Of a stretch of DNA of 64,000 nt, positions 19,665-28,221 are shown in pieces. The stretch is from an uncultured Gammaproteobacteria bacterium (GTDB taxonomy: Bacteria > Pseudomonadota > Gammaproteobacteria > Arenicellales > JAANXG01), in contig CAMYKK010000006.1 of the NCBI GenBank assembly GCA_947258975.1, positions 62,001-126,000 of the forward strand. The letters run 5' to 3'. Under the pieces are notes generated by a model that worked only from the letters and a program-made list of their open reading frames with translations, had not been told where the DNA came from and did not search any database. How positions within the stretch are numbered: position 1 is the stretch's first letter; every line of letters begins with the position of its first letter. The position numbers were made by a program, and so were the translations under genes.

Positions 19665-19853
19665 GCCCGAATGGCACATGCTCGAGGCCAACCCGAGCTT
19701 GAAAAGAGCTGAATTGAGGGGGAATTTCCGGGACCGTCGCCAGCAGGGATGCCGGCGTCGAGCCTACATGGACGTATTTACGGCGTGTCCCGGAAATTTT
19801 CCCTCGGTTCAGATCGGCCTGACACCTCCAACAAGTGCCACGTGGCACAGCCC
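19665..19853. repeat. second, degraded copy of the MITE-like element
   Basis: The core 19708-19812 matches 17058-17162 over 105 bases with roughly nine in ten identical and no length change. The left end (GCCCGAATGGCAC at 19665) still resembles the terminal repeat. The right end (AAGTGCCACGTGGCAC near 19832) has diverged, so the outer border is approximate. It has the same orientation as the first copy, so the two form a direct repeat around 17.2-19.5 kb. Confidence 0.65.
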
Positions 19854-20031
19854 CTGATTGTGCCAACGGTGGTGTTGGGCAGTACAGGCATAGTGGGTAG
19901 ATTCAAGGCTCGCGGATATGTGCCGGCATACCAGCGTGCCGGTGAGATGTAACCCGCGGTAGTTAAGGAGGTGGCATCCTGCCGCGTTCGGTTGGTTTAT
20001 CCGCTGCCCTTATCAGGAAGTCGACGCATTT

Positions 20032-20561
20032 TTAAAATCTGAAACCGACCGTAAACCGATACTCACGTACCGCAGTGCTATCAAACCCAACTTTACTCTG
20101 TTCGCCGACGAGCGAGGCATCGCCACTGGCCGGCGGCACGACCTTCGCAGTCTTGTTGCCGTCGCGGTAGTTCACGCCCGCGCTGGCAAACCCATTTTCA
20201 CCGAGACCGATCTCGATGCCGGCTCTGTTTCTATGGTCGTATTACTGCCGACGCGGATGTTGACTTTGGGATACGCGACAGTGGAAAAGCCGTTCAACTG
20301 GGCCTTCAGGCCATAGTTTCCCGGATCCAGCTCCAGGAAGCGGAATTGCCCTTGCGCGTCGGTGATTTGAATTCGCGGCGCGCCGGTGTCGGTCACCGTC
20401 ACCGTCACCGTCACCCCGGGGAGGGCGTTGCCCTCACTGTCGACCGCGGTGCCGTACAAGTTGCCGGTCTGCACCTGCGCGAGTGCGGGATGCGACGCAC
20501 CCATCACGGCGAACAGCAGTATCAGCGCAATGTTGCGGATAATGGAACCGGACTCCCCCAT
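20032..20561 (-). pseudogene. remnant of an Oar-like TonB-dependent receptor (internal deletion plus frameshift)
   Basis: From ATG 20561 the minus strand encodes a signal peptide (IALILLFAVMGASHPALA) and a carboxypeptidase-regulatory-like domain (TGNLYGTAVDSEGNALPGVT, then GQFRFLELDPGNYGLKAQL). This is the usual N-terminus of Oar-type outer-membrane receptors of about 1000 residues. The frame then stops at 20172. Another frame through the same region continues GLGENGFASAGVNYRDGNK and ends EYRFTVGFRF at a stop (20032-20034), a typical last beta-strand of an outer-membrane barrel. Plug and most of the barrel are absent. The most economical reading is a large deletion joining the two ends, with loss of frame. 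Confidence 0.75.
20392..20415. repeat. four tandem GTCACC hexamers
   Basis: Four perfect copies of a 6-bp unit encode part of a Val-Thr run (VTVTVTV) in the receptor remnant on the minus strand. Six is a multiple of three, so expansion would not shift the frame; this is probably slippage in a neutral segment. Confidence 0.7.
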
Positions 20562-20642
20562 AGCCCTGCGTAACCGATCATCGTGGTGCGACCGGTAGCA
20601 CCTTGCCCCCTTTCCAGGGAGCTTGTCAATATGGCCAATCAG

Positions 20643-22169
20643 TTATAGGCGCAAGCCAGTAATGAGATGATCCCAATCCAGGGCCGCGGTGGTATCGACG
20701 GCCAGGCGCACACGGCGCTCGTCATCCGTCAATGGCTGTTGTGAATCTAATTGCCGCTGCAATACCGCCACTGTTGCCTCCGAGGCATCCGGTCGACCCT
20801 GCTCCCGTTTCCGGATGCGTCGTTCCATTACCGCCTGGCCGGCGTGGCAATGCAGGATGTGGAATGGCACGCTGAGGCGCGCGGCCGCCTCACGAAATTG
20901 CCGGCGCTGCCCGGCCTCGAGAAAGGTGGCGTCGACGACCACCGGGTAGCCGAAACCGATGACTCGTTCGGCGAGCCGCAGCAAGACTTGATACACACGC
21001 CCGATATTGCGCTGCGTATAGCGGGCGCCGGCGTTGATGCCGGATCGCCGGCGCTCGATATCGGAGCGTATGCGGATAACACCAGTGCGCTCCACGAGCC
21101 GCTCGGTGAACCAGGTCTTGCCGGATCCCGACAGGCCGTGGGTGATGATCAATGGTGTCGCTGCTGGCTGGTGCATCAGAGCGCTGGCCAGTGAGATGTG
21201 ACGCACCACGTCCTGCTCCTGGCGCCGCTGCAGCGCATCGGATTGTTGGCGGCGTAGGCACGCGACCTTGGCACGCACCAGTGCGCGGTACACCAGGTAG
21301 TAGCGCAGCACCGAAAGCGCCGCATAATCTCCAGTGTGTTCCAGGTAGCGCAGCCACAGCCGGTGGGCGAGGTGCTCCCGCTCATGGTAATGGAGATCCA
21401 TCATCGCGAACGCGACATCGCTGGCAACGTCTATCCATCGTAATTGCGGGTTGAATTCCAGGCAGTCAAACAGCCGCACCTCGCCGTCCACCAGTACCAT
21501 GTTCGCCAGATGCATATCGCCGTGGCATTCGCGCACCCTGTCTTGGGCGAGCCTGCTGGCGAACGAATCTGCCAGCCGCTGCGCCGATTCTTGAGTCCAA
21601 TCATGCAGCTTCCGCAGTTGCTTTGCTTCATTGCCAATAACACAGGGATCGATATGTGGGAAGTTATCCAAGGCGCGTTCGCGTACGTGCTTGGCGTCGG
21701 AATAGTCCGAATCGGGCGCCGCTATCTCGGTCTGTTGGTGAAATTCAGCCACGTGTTGCGCCAGGTCATCAATGTGTTCGGATGTGATTCGGCCGGCGCG
21801 CACCATGTGATCCAATCGGTCCGGTTCGTGGAACTGGCGCATTTTTACCGCGTATTCGATCACCCTACCGTCGCCGCCGACGCGGGGGTCCTGTTCACTG
21901 CCGGTGATCGGCACCACGCCCAGATACAGCTCGGGTGCCATTCTCCGGTTCAAGCGCAGTTCCTCCTCACAGAAAAACAAGCGCTGATCGAGTGACGAGA
22001 AGTCGAGAAAGCCGAGGTCGACCGGTTTTTTGATTTTGTATGCGATATCACCGGTTAGCAGGATATACGAGATGTGCGTCTCCATGACTTCGAATCCGGT
22101 CACCGGGTGATCGAACAACTCCCGCCGTTGTAAGCGGTCGATCAATACCGGCCGCTGTGATTCACCCAT
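20643..22169 (-). CDS. aminoglycoside-phosphotransferase-like / P-loop kinase fusion protein
   Basis: A 508-residue cytosolic protein with two parts. Residues about 30-320 form an APH/kinase-like domain with the Brenner-type catalytic motif ECHGDMHLANMVLVDG and the metal-binding LFDCLEFNPQLRWID. From about 340 a zeta-toxin/gluconate-kinase-like P-loop domain follows, with Walker A HGLSGSGKTWFTERL and VVVDATFLEAGQRRQF. Such fusions are widespread and annotated as AAA-family ATPases; the substrate is unknown. It precedes the YbaK-type gene in reverse order with a 30-base gap. Confidence 0.85.
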   Translation of the reverse strand: MGESQRPVLIDRLQRRELFDHPVTGFEVMETHISYILLTGDIAYKIKKPVDLGFLDFSSLDQRLFFCEEELRLNRRMAPELYLGVVPITGSEQDPRVGGDGRVIEYAVKMRQFHEPDRLDHMVRAGRITSEHIDDLAQHVAEFHQQTEIAAPDSDYSDAKHVRERALDNFPHIDPCVIGNEAKQLRKLHDWTQESAQRLADSFASRLAQDRVRECHGDMHLANMVLVDGEVRLFDCLEFNPQLRWIDVASDVAFAMMDLHYHEREHLAHRLWLRYLEHTGDYAALSVLRYYLVYRALVRAKVACLRRQQSDALQRRQEQDVVRHISLASALMHQPAATPLIITHGLSGSGKTWFTERLVERTGVIRIRSDIERRRSGINAGARYTQRNIGRVYQVLLRLAERVIGFGYPVVVDATFLEAGQRRQFREAAARLSVPFHILHCHAGQAVMERRIRKREQGRPDASEATVAVLQRQLDSQQPLTDDERRVRLAVDTTAALDWDHLITGLRL

Positions 22170-22199
22170 CGATGGACGCGCCCCGATTATTCCATGGGG

Positions 22200-22667
22200 T
22201 TATTCTTTGACTGAAAAACTCGCGATCCGAGGCTGTACGAGCTTTGCGAAGTCTTCAAAGGCAAGGCGCACGACCTGCGTATGGGTACCGGCGTTGAAGG
22301 TGATGTCGTCGTCCTCCTTGAGCATCTCGTCGACATAGGTATCCATACCATACAGATTTCCGAACGGCGGCATGGCGCCGACCTCGCAGCCGGGAAACAA
22401 TTGTTGAAACTCCTGCTCGGTAGCAAGAGCGGCATTGACCGCGCCTGCGGTAGTCGCCAGCGTATCGAGATTGACGTGCCGTGACGCAGGCACCACCGCC
22501 ATGGCGATGTCTCCGTCCAGCTTCACCATCACCGTCTTGGCGAACTCACGCCGTGGTACCAATGTCGACGCGGCCACCTCGCGGGCGGTGTACACCGGCG
22601 AATGATCGATGGCGATGTACTTGATGCGATGGCTGTCGAGAAATTCTCTGAGTTTTTGAACCGGCAT
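22200..22667 (-). CDS. YbaK/ProX-type aminoacyl-tRNA deacylase
   Basis: A 155-residue single-domain protein of the YbaK/EbsC family, whose members hydrolyse misacylated tRNAs in trans. Family marks are YTAREVAAST, the lysine in FAKTVMVKLDG, MAVVPASRHVNLDTLA, and PPFGNLYGMDTYVDEML. The exact specificity cannot be set from sequence. It lies upstream of the kinase fusion and about 120 bases downstream of rtcB on the same strand. Confidence 0.85.
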   Translation of the reverse strand: MPVQKLREFLDSHRIKYIAIDHSPVYTAREVAASTLVPRREFAKTVMVKLDGDIAMAVVPASRHVNLDTLATTAGAVNAALATEQEFQQLFPGCEVGAMPPFGNLYGMDTYVDEMLKEDDDITFNAGTHTQVVRLAFEDFAKLVQPRIASFSVKE

Positions 22668-22790
22668 GGTTATTCTCGCTGTTCGGATCTTATGACAAGA
22701 ACTTCAGCACGAAGGCACGGGTTCACACCATGACTTCGGTCAAGTGACCGCTTACCGAACCGCGCAGCACGACGTGGCGCTGTGGCGTGA

Positions 22791-24221
22791 TTATCCTTTT
22801 ATGCACACCAGGGGGATTACGCGCGCCACCTTACGCGCCAGTCCGGCACGGTCGGCGGCGTTGACGACTGCGTCTACGTCTTTGTACGCGTCCGGGGCCT
22901 CTTCGGCGATGCCTCGCATCGAGGGGCTGCGCACGATGATGCCACGCTCCTCCAATTCATCGATCACCTCGCGTCCGCGCCAGGTCTTGGTGGCGCGTCG
23001 ACGGCTCATACTGCGTCCGGCCCCATGACAGGCAGATGCGAATGACAACGCATCGTTGCCGGCGTTGCCGGCGAGGACATGGGACGCGGTACCCATGGAA
23101 CCGCCTATCAACACCGGTTGTCCCACGTCCCGAAACACAGCGGGTAATTCCGGATGACCGGGGCCGAACGCCCGTGTGGCGCCCTTGCGGTGAACGTAGA
23201 GTTGCCGGATCTCGCCGTTGACTGCGTGCTGTTCCAATTTGCATGTGTTGTGCGACACGTCATATAACAATTCCAGCTGTGCGTCGGGCAGGACCCTCGC
23301 AAATACCTGGCGGGTCAGGTGGGTGATGATCTCACGGTTGGCGAGGGCGCAGTTGATGGCGGCGCGCATCGCACCCAGATAGCCCCTGCCTTGCGCAGAG
23401 TGAATCGGCGCGCATGCCAGTTCCCGGTCCGGTAGATCGATGCCGTGCCGGTGTGCTGCCTGGGCCATATCCCGGAGGTGTTCGGTGCCGATCTGGTGCC
23501 CCAGACCGCGCGACCCGCAATGTATGGTGACCACGATATCGCCGGTATGCAGCCCGAAAACTTCCGCGGTTCGCTGGTCGTAAACCTCGGATACCTCTTG
23601 AATTTCCAGGTAATGATTGCCGGAGCCCAGGGTGCCCATTTCGCTGCGTTGTCGTGTCTTGGCGCGCGCCGAAACCTCGTTGGGGAGCGCGTCGCGCATC
23701 GTACCGTGCTCCTCGATGCGCTCCAGGTCTGCAGCACTTCCCCAACCTTGCGCGACGGCCCACTGGGCGCCGCCGGCCAACATCGCGTCCATCTGCGCGT
23801 CATCCAAGCGGATGCGTCCGGTGCTGCCGACACCCACTGGGATCTCTTCATACAGCGCATTGGCGAGAATCCTTTTGTTTAACTCGAGGTCGGCGACCTT
23901 GAGACCGGTCCGCAGGGTGCGCACGCCGCATGAAATGTCGAAGCCGACGCCGCCGGCCGAGACCACGCCCCCTTGATCGGCATCGAAAGCCGCCACACCG
24001 CCGATCGGAAAACCATATCCCCAGTGGGCATCGGGCATCGCGTAGCTGGCGGTTACGATGCCCGGTAGGGCCGCGACATTCGTTGCCTGCTTCAATACTT
24101 TGTCATCCATGGCGGCGACAAGGTCGTAATCACCATAGATAACGACCGGCACACGCATGTGTCCGCGCGGATCCAATTGCCAACTGTATTTGGAACTCTG
24201 CTTCAGGTCATTTATATCCAC
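22791..24221 (-). CDS. rtcB: RNA-splicing ligase RtcB
   Basis: RtcB joins a 2',3'-cyclic phosphate (or 3'-phosphate) RNA end to a 5'-OH end using GTP and Mn2+. The 476-residue protein shows MPDAHWGYGFPIGGVAAFD, GGVGFDISCGVRTLRT with the metal cysteine, the TIHCGSRGLGHQ block, NHYLEIQ, and VSHNTCKLEQH with the guanylation-site region. The start is a GTG at 24221, twelve bases after the archease stop, so the two are co-transcribed. It could act in RNA repair or tRNA healing. Confidence 0.95.
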   Translation of the reverse strand: MDINDLKQSSKYSWQLDPRGHMRVPVVIYGDYDLVAAMDDKVLKQATNVAALPGIVTASYAMPDAHWGYGFPIGGVAAFDADQGGVVSAGGVGFDISCGVRTLRTGLKVADLELNKRILANALYEEIPVGVGSTGRIRLDDAQMDAMLAGGAQWAVAQGWGSAADLERIEEHGTMRDALPNEVSARAKTRQRSEMGTLGSGNHYLEIQEVSEVYDQRTAEVFGLHTGDIVVTIHCGSRGLGHQIGTEHLRDMAQAAHRHGIDLPDRELACAPIHSAQGRGYLGAMRAAINCALANREIITHLTRQVFARVLPDAQLELLYDVSHNTCKLEQHAVNGEIRQLYVHRKGATRAFGPGHPELPAVFRDVGQPVLIGGSMGTASHVLAGNAGNDALSFASACHGAGRSMSRRRATKTWRGREVIDELEERGIIVRSPSMRGIAEEAPDAYKDVDAVVNAADRAGLARKVARVIPLVCIKG

Positions 24222-24233
24222 GGGGCTATCCCA

Positions 24234-24671
24234 CTATACGTCCACGATACATTGCGCAATCCATACTCCTTCCTCATTGGCAACACGCAACTCCGTGTAG
24301 GTCGCTCCTTTCACTTCGACTGCCGGTTGATGACGGTATCGATCCACTCGCTCGCCCCATGCCTGAGCCTGCAAGTGGCAGTCGTCGATGTGCAGCTGGA
24401 AATGGCCGAACAACATATTGCGCACCGCCATTTCGTAGATCAACGCATTCAACCAATCGAACAGCAATGTCTCCAGTTCGCTGGCTTGAATCTCCAGTTG
24501 TATAGAATTACGGCACCGGACTTTTGACGGTTCGGTGATCGCCGCGGTCAATGCCATGGCTGCTTGTTCAAACGCCTCTTCAATACTGCAGCCGACACCG
24601 CGTATACCGATGTCCGCCATATGGGAAAAATGCTCCCAGTCCCCGGGACAGCTTGCCAGGCGCTTCGTCAT
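24234..24671 (-). CDS. archease, RtcB activator
   Basis: Archease speeds guanylation and turnover of RtcB. The 145-residue protein has the archease signature FSHMADIGIRG with the metal-binding Asp, then TEPSKVRCRNSIQLEI and ETLLFDWLNALIYEM. ATG at 24671 is preceded by GGAA seven bases upstream; the TTG at 24683 is less likely. It lies directly upstream of rtcB in the same operon. Confidence 0.9.
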   Translation of the reverse strand: MTKRLASCPGDWEHFSHMADIGIRGVGCSIEEAFEQAAMALTAAITEPSKVRCRNSIQLEIQASELETLLFDWLNALIYEMAVRNMLFGHFQLHIDDCHLQAQAWGERVDRYRHQPAVEVKGATYTELRVANEEGVWIAQCIVDV

Positions 24672-24986
24672 GGTAATTTCCAAGCATACTGGTATGTTTT
24701 GACATGTCGTTGATTGTAGTCAAAATTGAGTGTCCTGATACGTCTAACATTTGCTACCACACATCGACGGCACGGTTACCGTGTGTCCCAGCTACTCGCC
24801 AGTGTCCCCTCTTCAACCGGCGGGACGTGAATACCTCAGAGGCCGCCGCAAGCGGTTGGCCGGGGTCTGTGCAATCACCCATCGGATCGGCATGGCCGCA
24901 TTCGGCATCTACTTGATTTTCATCAAGGAGCGAGAAAGAACGGCAACGCACACTAAGCGGCGTGCCAATCATTGCGAGATCAGCCG
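24672..24986. other. divergent regulatory region, archease-rtcB / lon-usp-nrdJ
   Basis: About 315 bases between divergently transcribed operons. The right part carries a perfect FNR/Anr-type box (listed separately). The left part shows no recognised signal, including no evident sigma-54 site for rtcB. Confidence 0.5.
24913..24926. promoter_or_regulatory. FNR/Anr-type box TTGAT-N4-ATCAA
   Basis: TTGATTTTCATCAA is an exact match to the FNR/Anr half-site arrangement; the dyad extends one more base each side (24912-24927). Its centre is about 67 bases upstream of the Lon ATG. A start point near 24961 would put it at about -41.5, the position for activation, with CACTAA at 24951 as a weak -10. 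The operon encodes a protease, a universal stress protein and an oxygen-independent ribonucleotide reductase, which fits anaerobic induction. Regulation is inferred. Confidence 0.75.
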
Positions 24987-27395
24987 ATGCCGCGACCCGA
25001 ACCATTGCCGATCGAGGCCTTGTATACCCCCTGTGACACCAGCCAGATGCCGTTCGCGGATACCGCGGAATTGGAGGAATTTGACGGTGTCATCGGTCAG
25101 CCGCGCGCCCTGGGAGCCATCCATTTCGGTACCGGCATAGACCGGGACGGTTTCAATATCTATGCGATGGGTTCCTCGGGCACCGGCCGTTTCACAATCG
25201 CCAAGCGCATCCTCGAACAACAGGCCGCCAAACGCGATGCGCCTTCAGACTGGTGTTACGTGTACAACTTCAAACGACCTCATAAGCCCAATGCGTTGCG
25301 CTTACCAGCGGGGCATGGCGCAGCGCTGCGGGACGATATGGAGCAATTGATTGAAGATCTGAGATCGGAGATTCCCTCGGCGTTCGAAACCGAGGAATAT
25401 CACTCGCGCATCGAAAAACTTGAACAGGAGTTGAATGAACGGCGCGACAACGCGCTGAACGAATTGGCGACGGAAGCCGGGGAGCACAATGTTCGTTTTC
25501 TACATACGCCCGCCGGTTTCGCGTTCGCGCCGCTGGATGAAAAAGGCGAGGTGATCCGGCCGGAATCGTTTGAGCAGTTGTCGCCGGCGGACAAGCAACG
25601 CATCGAGCAGATAGTCGAGGACCTGCAGAAACGGTTACAACGTATTATCCGCCAGATTCCGATCTGGCAGAAAGAGACGCGGGAGAAAAACAAGGAACTG
25701 GATCGCGAAATCGGGCGATATGCGGTAGATCATTTGATCCGCCTCATAAAGGAACATCACCGACAGTTGCCCGAAGTAATGACCTATCTGGACGACGTCG
25801 AACGCGACATCGTCGAACATGTGCGTGACTTCGGCAGTGAGTCTGAACCCCAGTCAAGCCTGCCCGGTATCGCCCCCAAATCTGAGGCGCTGAATCGTTA
25901 CAATGTAAACGTCATCATAGATCATGACGGCGAACTTGCCGCGCCGGTGGTCTATCAGGACCTGCCTACGTATTCCAACCTCGTGGGGCGCGTGGAATAC
26001 CGTGCTCAAATGGGGACCTTGGTCACCGACTTCACGTTGATCAAGGCCGGCGATCTGCATCAGGCGAATGGCGGTTACCTGATCTTGGATGCGATTCGAG
26101 TGTTGACCCAGCCGTTCGCGTGGGACGGCCTGAAGCGGGCGTTGCGTTCGCGGGAAATTCGCATCGAGCCGCTCGAAAAGGCGTTGGGATTCATGAGTAC
26201 AGTGTCGCTCGAACCGGAACCGATACCGTTGGACGTAAAGGTCGTTTTGATCGGAGAACGCCTGCTTTACTATGTCTTGTGCCAATATGATCCGGAGTTC
26301 TCGGATCTGTTCAAGGTGGCCGCAGATTTCGACGAGCGCATGGATCGCGATCAAGAATCCGACCTTCAGTTCGCACGATTAGTGGGCCGGATCGCCCGCC
26401 AGGAATCGTTATTGGCTCTGGATCAGAGCGCCGTAGCGCGAACCATCGAACACAGCTCACGCCTGGCGGAAGACACAGAGAAGCTGTCGATTCATATGCG
26501 GGAAATCGTGGATATCATGCAGGAGGCGGATTTCCGCGCACGCGAGGATGAAAAAGAGGTCATCTCCCGGACACACGTGCAGCAAGCAATCGACGACAAG
26601 GTCTACAGATTGGACCGCATTCGGCAACACATCTATGAGTTGATTCGCCGCGGTACGTTGAAAATCGACATCAAGAACGCCAAAGTCGGGCAGATCAACG
26701 GCTTGTCGGTCATCGATATGGGCGGATTTTCATTCGGGCAGCCCGCCAGGATCACCGCAACCACACGGCTGGGATCAGGAAAGCTGATCGACATTCAACG
26801 GGAGACGGAACTCGGTGGCAATATTCACTCCAAAGGCGTACTGATATTGTCGAATTATTTGGCTTCTCATTATGCCAAAGGGTATCCACTGTCGATGTCA
26901 GCGAGCCTGGCATTCGAGCAATCCTACGGACTGGTGGACGGGGACAGTGCATCCTTGGCGGAACTTTGCGCGTTACTCTCTGCGTTGGCCGGTCTGCCGA
27001 TCAATCAGTCGTTTGCGGTGACCGGGTCTGTCAATCAACTCGGCGAGGTGCAGGCGATCGGTGGAGTAAATCAGAAGATTGAAGGATTCTTTGATATCTG
27101 TCGGGCCATTGAATTAACTGGCGAGCAGGCGGTGCTTATTCCGCGGTCCAATGTACCGCATCTGATGCTCCGTCAGGACGTTATCGCGGCGGTAGAACGC
27201 GGTGATTTCAGTGTCTACGCGGTGGACAATGTCGATGACGCAATGACGCTTCTCACCGGAGTGCCGGCGGGAGTCCGTGATCAGAAGGATGAGTACCCTT
27301 CCGCGTCGGTAAGCGGCAGAGTCGAACAGGCGCTCATTGATTTGGCGACGCGGCGCCGGGATTATGCGCGTGAACAACAGGACTCCGAACAATAA
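24987..27395 (+). CDS. Lon-like ATP-dependent protease (AAA_32 / LonB-like)
   Basis: A soluble ATP-dependent protease of the group with a divergent N-terminal AAA part and a C-terminal Lon proteolytic domain (802 residues from ATG 24987; a TTG five codons upstream is possible). Walker A is MGSSGTGRFT near residue 60. A coiled-coil insert covers about 125-270 (many Glu/Arg/Lys). The catalytic Ser is in VDGDSASLAEL near 653 and the Lys in GGVNQKIEGF near 696. Its stop overlaps the universal stress gene. Substrates unknown. Confidence 0.9.
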   Translation: MPRPEPLPIEALYTPCDTSQMPFADTAELEEFDGVIGQPRALGAIHFGTGIDRDGFNIYAMGSSGTGRFTIAKRILEQQAAKRDAPSDWCYVYNFKRPHKPNALRLPAGHGAALRDDMEQLIEDLRSEIPSAFETEEYHSRIEKLEQELNERRDNALNELATEAGEHNVRFLHTPAGFAFAPLDEKGEVIRPESFEQLSPADKQRIEQIVEDLQKRLQRIIRQIPIWQKETREKNKELDREIGRYAVDHLIRLIKEHHRQLPEVMTYLDDVERDIVEHVRDFGSESEPQSSLPGIAPKSEALNRYNVNVIIDHDGELAAPVVYQDLPTYSNLVGRVEYRAQMGTLVTDFTLIKAGDLHQANGGYLILDAIRVLTQPFAWDGLKRALRSREIRIEPLEKALGFMSTVSLEPEPIPLDVKVVLIGERLLYYVLCQYDPEFSDLFKVAADFDERMDRDQESDLQFARLVGRIARQESLLALDQSAVARTIEHSSRLAEDTEKLSIHMREIVDIMQEADFRAREDEKEVISRTHVQQAIDDKVYRLDRIRQHIYELIRRGTLKIDIKNAKVGQINGLSVIDMGGFSFGQPARITATTRLGSGKLIDIQRETELGGNIHSKGVLILSNYLASHYAKGYPLSMSASLAFEQSYGLVDGDSASLAELCALLSALAGLPINQSFAVTGSVNQLGEVQAIGGVNQKIEGFFDICRAIELTGEQAVLIPRSNVPHLMLRQDVIAAVERGDFSVYAVDNVDDAMTLLTGVPAGVRDQKDEYPSASVSGRVEQALIDLATRRRDYAREQQDSEQ

Positions 27396-28201
27396 TGAGT
27401 GACCCAAACACGACAACGGAGACCCGGGTTACACTGGTGATCGACGCTTCCCGTGGCAGCGTCGAAACCTTGAAGACGGCGGTTGACATCGCAGCGCGTG
27501 CACAGGCGCACTTGATGGCATTGTTTATCGAAGACATCAGCCTGTTTTCGCTTGCCGAGTTGCCATTCGCACGAGAACTCGACCGTACCAGCGGGGCTGC
27601 CCGACCTCTCGATCGGCATGCGGTCGCCCGGGCCTTGCAGGCGGACGCCGAGCGTATCCGTCAGTTGTTGCAAAGCGAGTCCGAGCAGCGTCAGATCAGT
27701 GCATCAATGAAAGTTGTACGGGGACATTATATCAGCGCTGCCATGGAGGCCGCAGAACAAACCGATGTCGTGATCCTCAGCAACGTGCCTGGAATTAGAT
27801 TGCGCACTGCAACGGCGCCGCTATGGGCACAACGGCGGCCGGCGAACCGCGCCGCCGGCGGCCCCAGTCCCGTGTGGGCATTGTTCGATGGGTCTCCGGC
27901 GGCCGCACGGGCGCTGGCGATGGCGAGAGATTTCAGCAAACAGCACGGCGCCGGATTGGTGGTGTTGATCCCCAATGACAAGGCGTTCAAACAACTGGCT
28001 GGGGAGGCGAAGGGTCTGCTCGAAGGCGCACCGGCCAGATACCAGCCGATTGCCGCATTGGACCCACAGGAGATATCGGGAGCCATGTCGGCTGAGGGAT
28101 CGCGTATGTTGTTTTTGCCGCGTGGGAAGTCATCGGCGTTCGATAAATTGCCCGCTGTCCTTGTAGGGGAGCTTGCCTGTCCACTGGTCATGGTGTCGTA
28201 A
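27395..28201 (+). CDS. universal stress protein family protein
   Basis: A 268-residue protein whose ATG overlaps the stop of the Lon gene (TAATG). It has a UspA-type alpha/beta fold repeated twice: VTLVIDASRGSVETLKTAVD at the start with ALFIEDISLFSLAELPF, and WALFDGSPAAARALAMARDF from about 170. The ATP-binding GxxG loop typical of some Usp proteins is not clear. In Pseudomonas several usp genes respond to Anr, which agrees with the box upstream of this operon. Confidence 0.8.
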   Translation: MSDPNTTTETRVTLVIDASRGSVETLKTAVDIAARAQAHLMALFIEDISLFSLAELPFARELDRTSGAARPLDRHAVARALQADAERIRQLLQSESEQRQISASMKVVRGHYISAAMEAAEQTDVVILSNVPGIRLRTATAPLWAQRRPANRAAGGPSPVWALFDGSPAAARALAMARDFSKQHGAGLVVLIPNDKAFKQLAGEAKGLLEGAPARYQPIAALDPQEISGAMSAEGSRMLFLPRGKSSAFDKLPAVLVGELACPLVMVS

Positions 28202-28221
28202 ACGGCAGGCGAAGGTGACGG

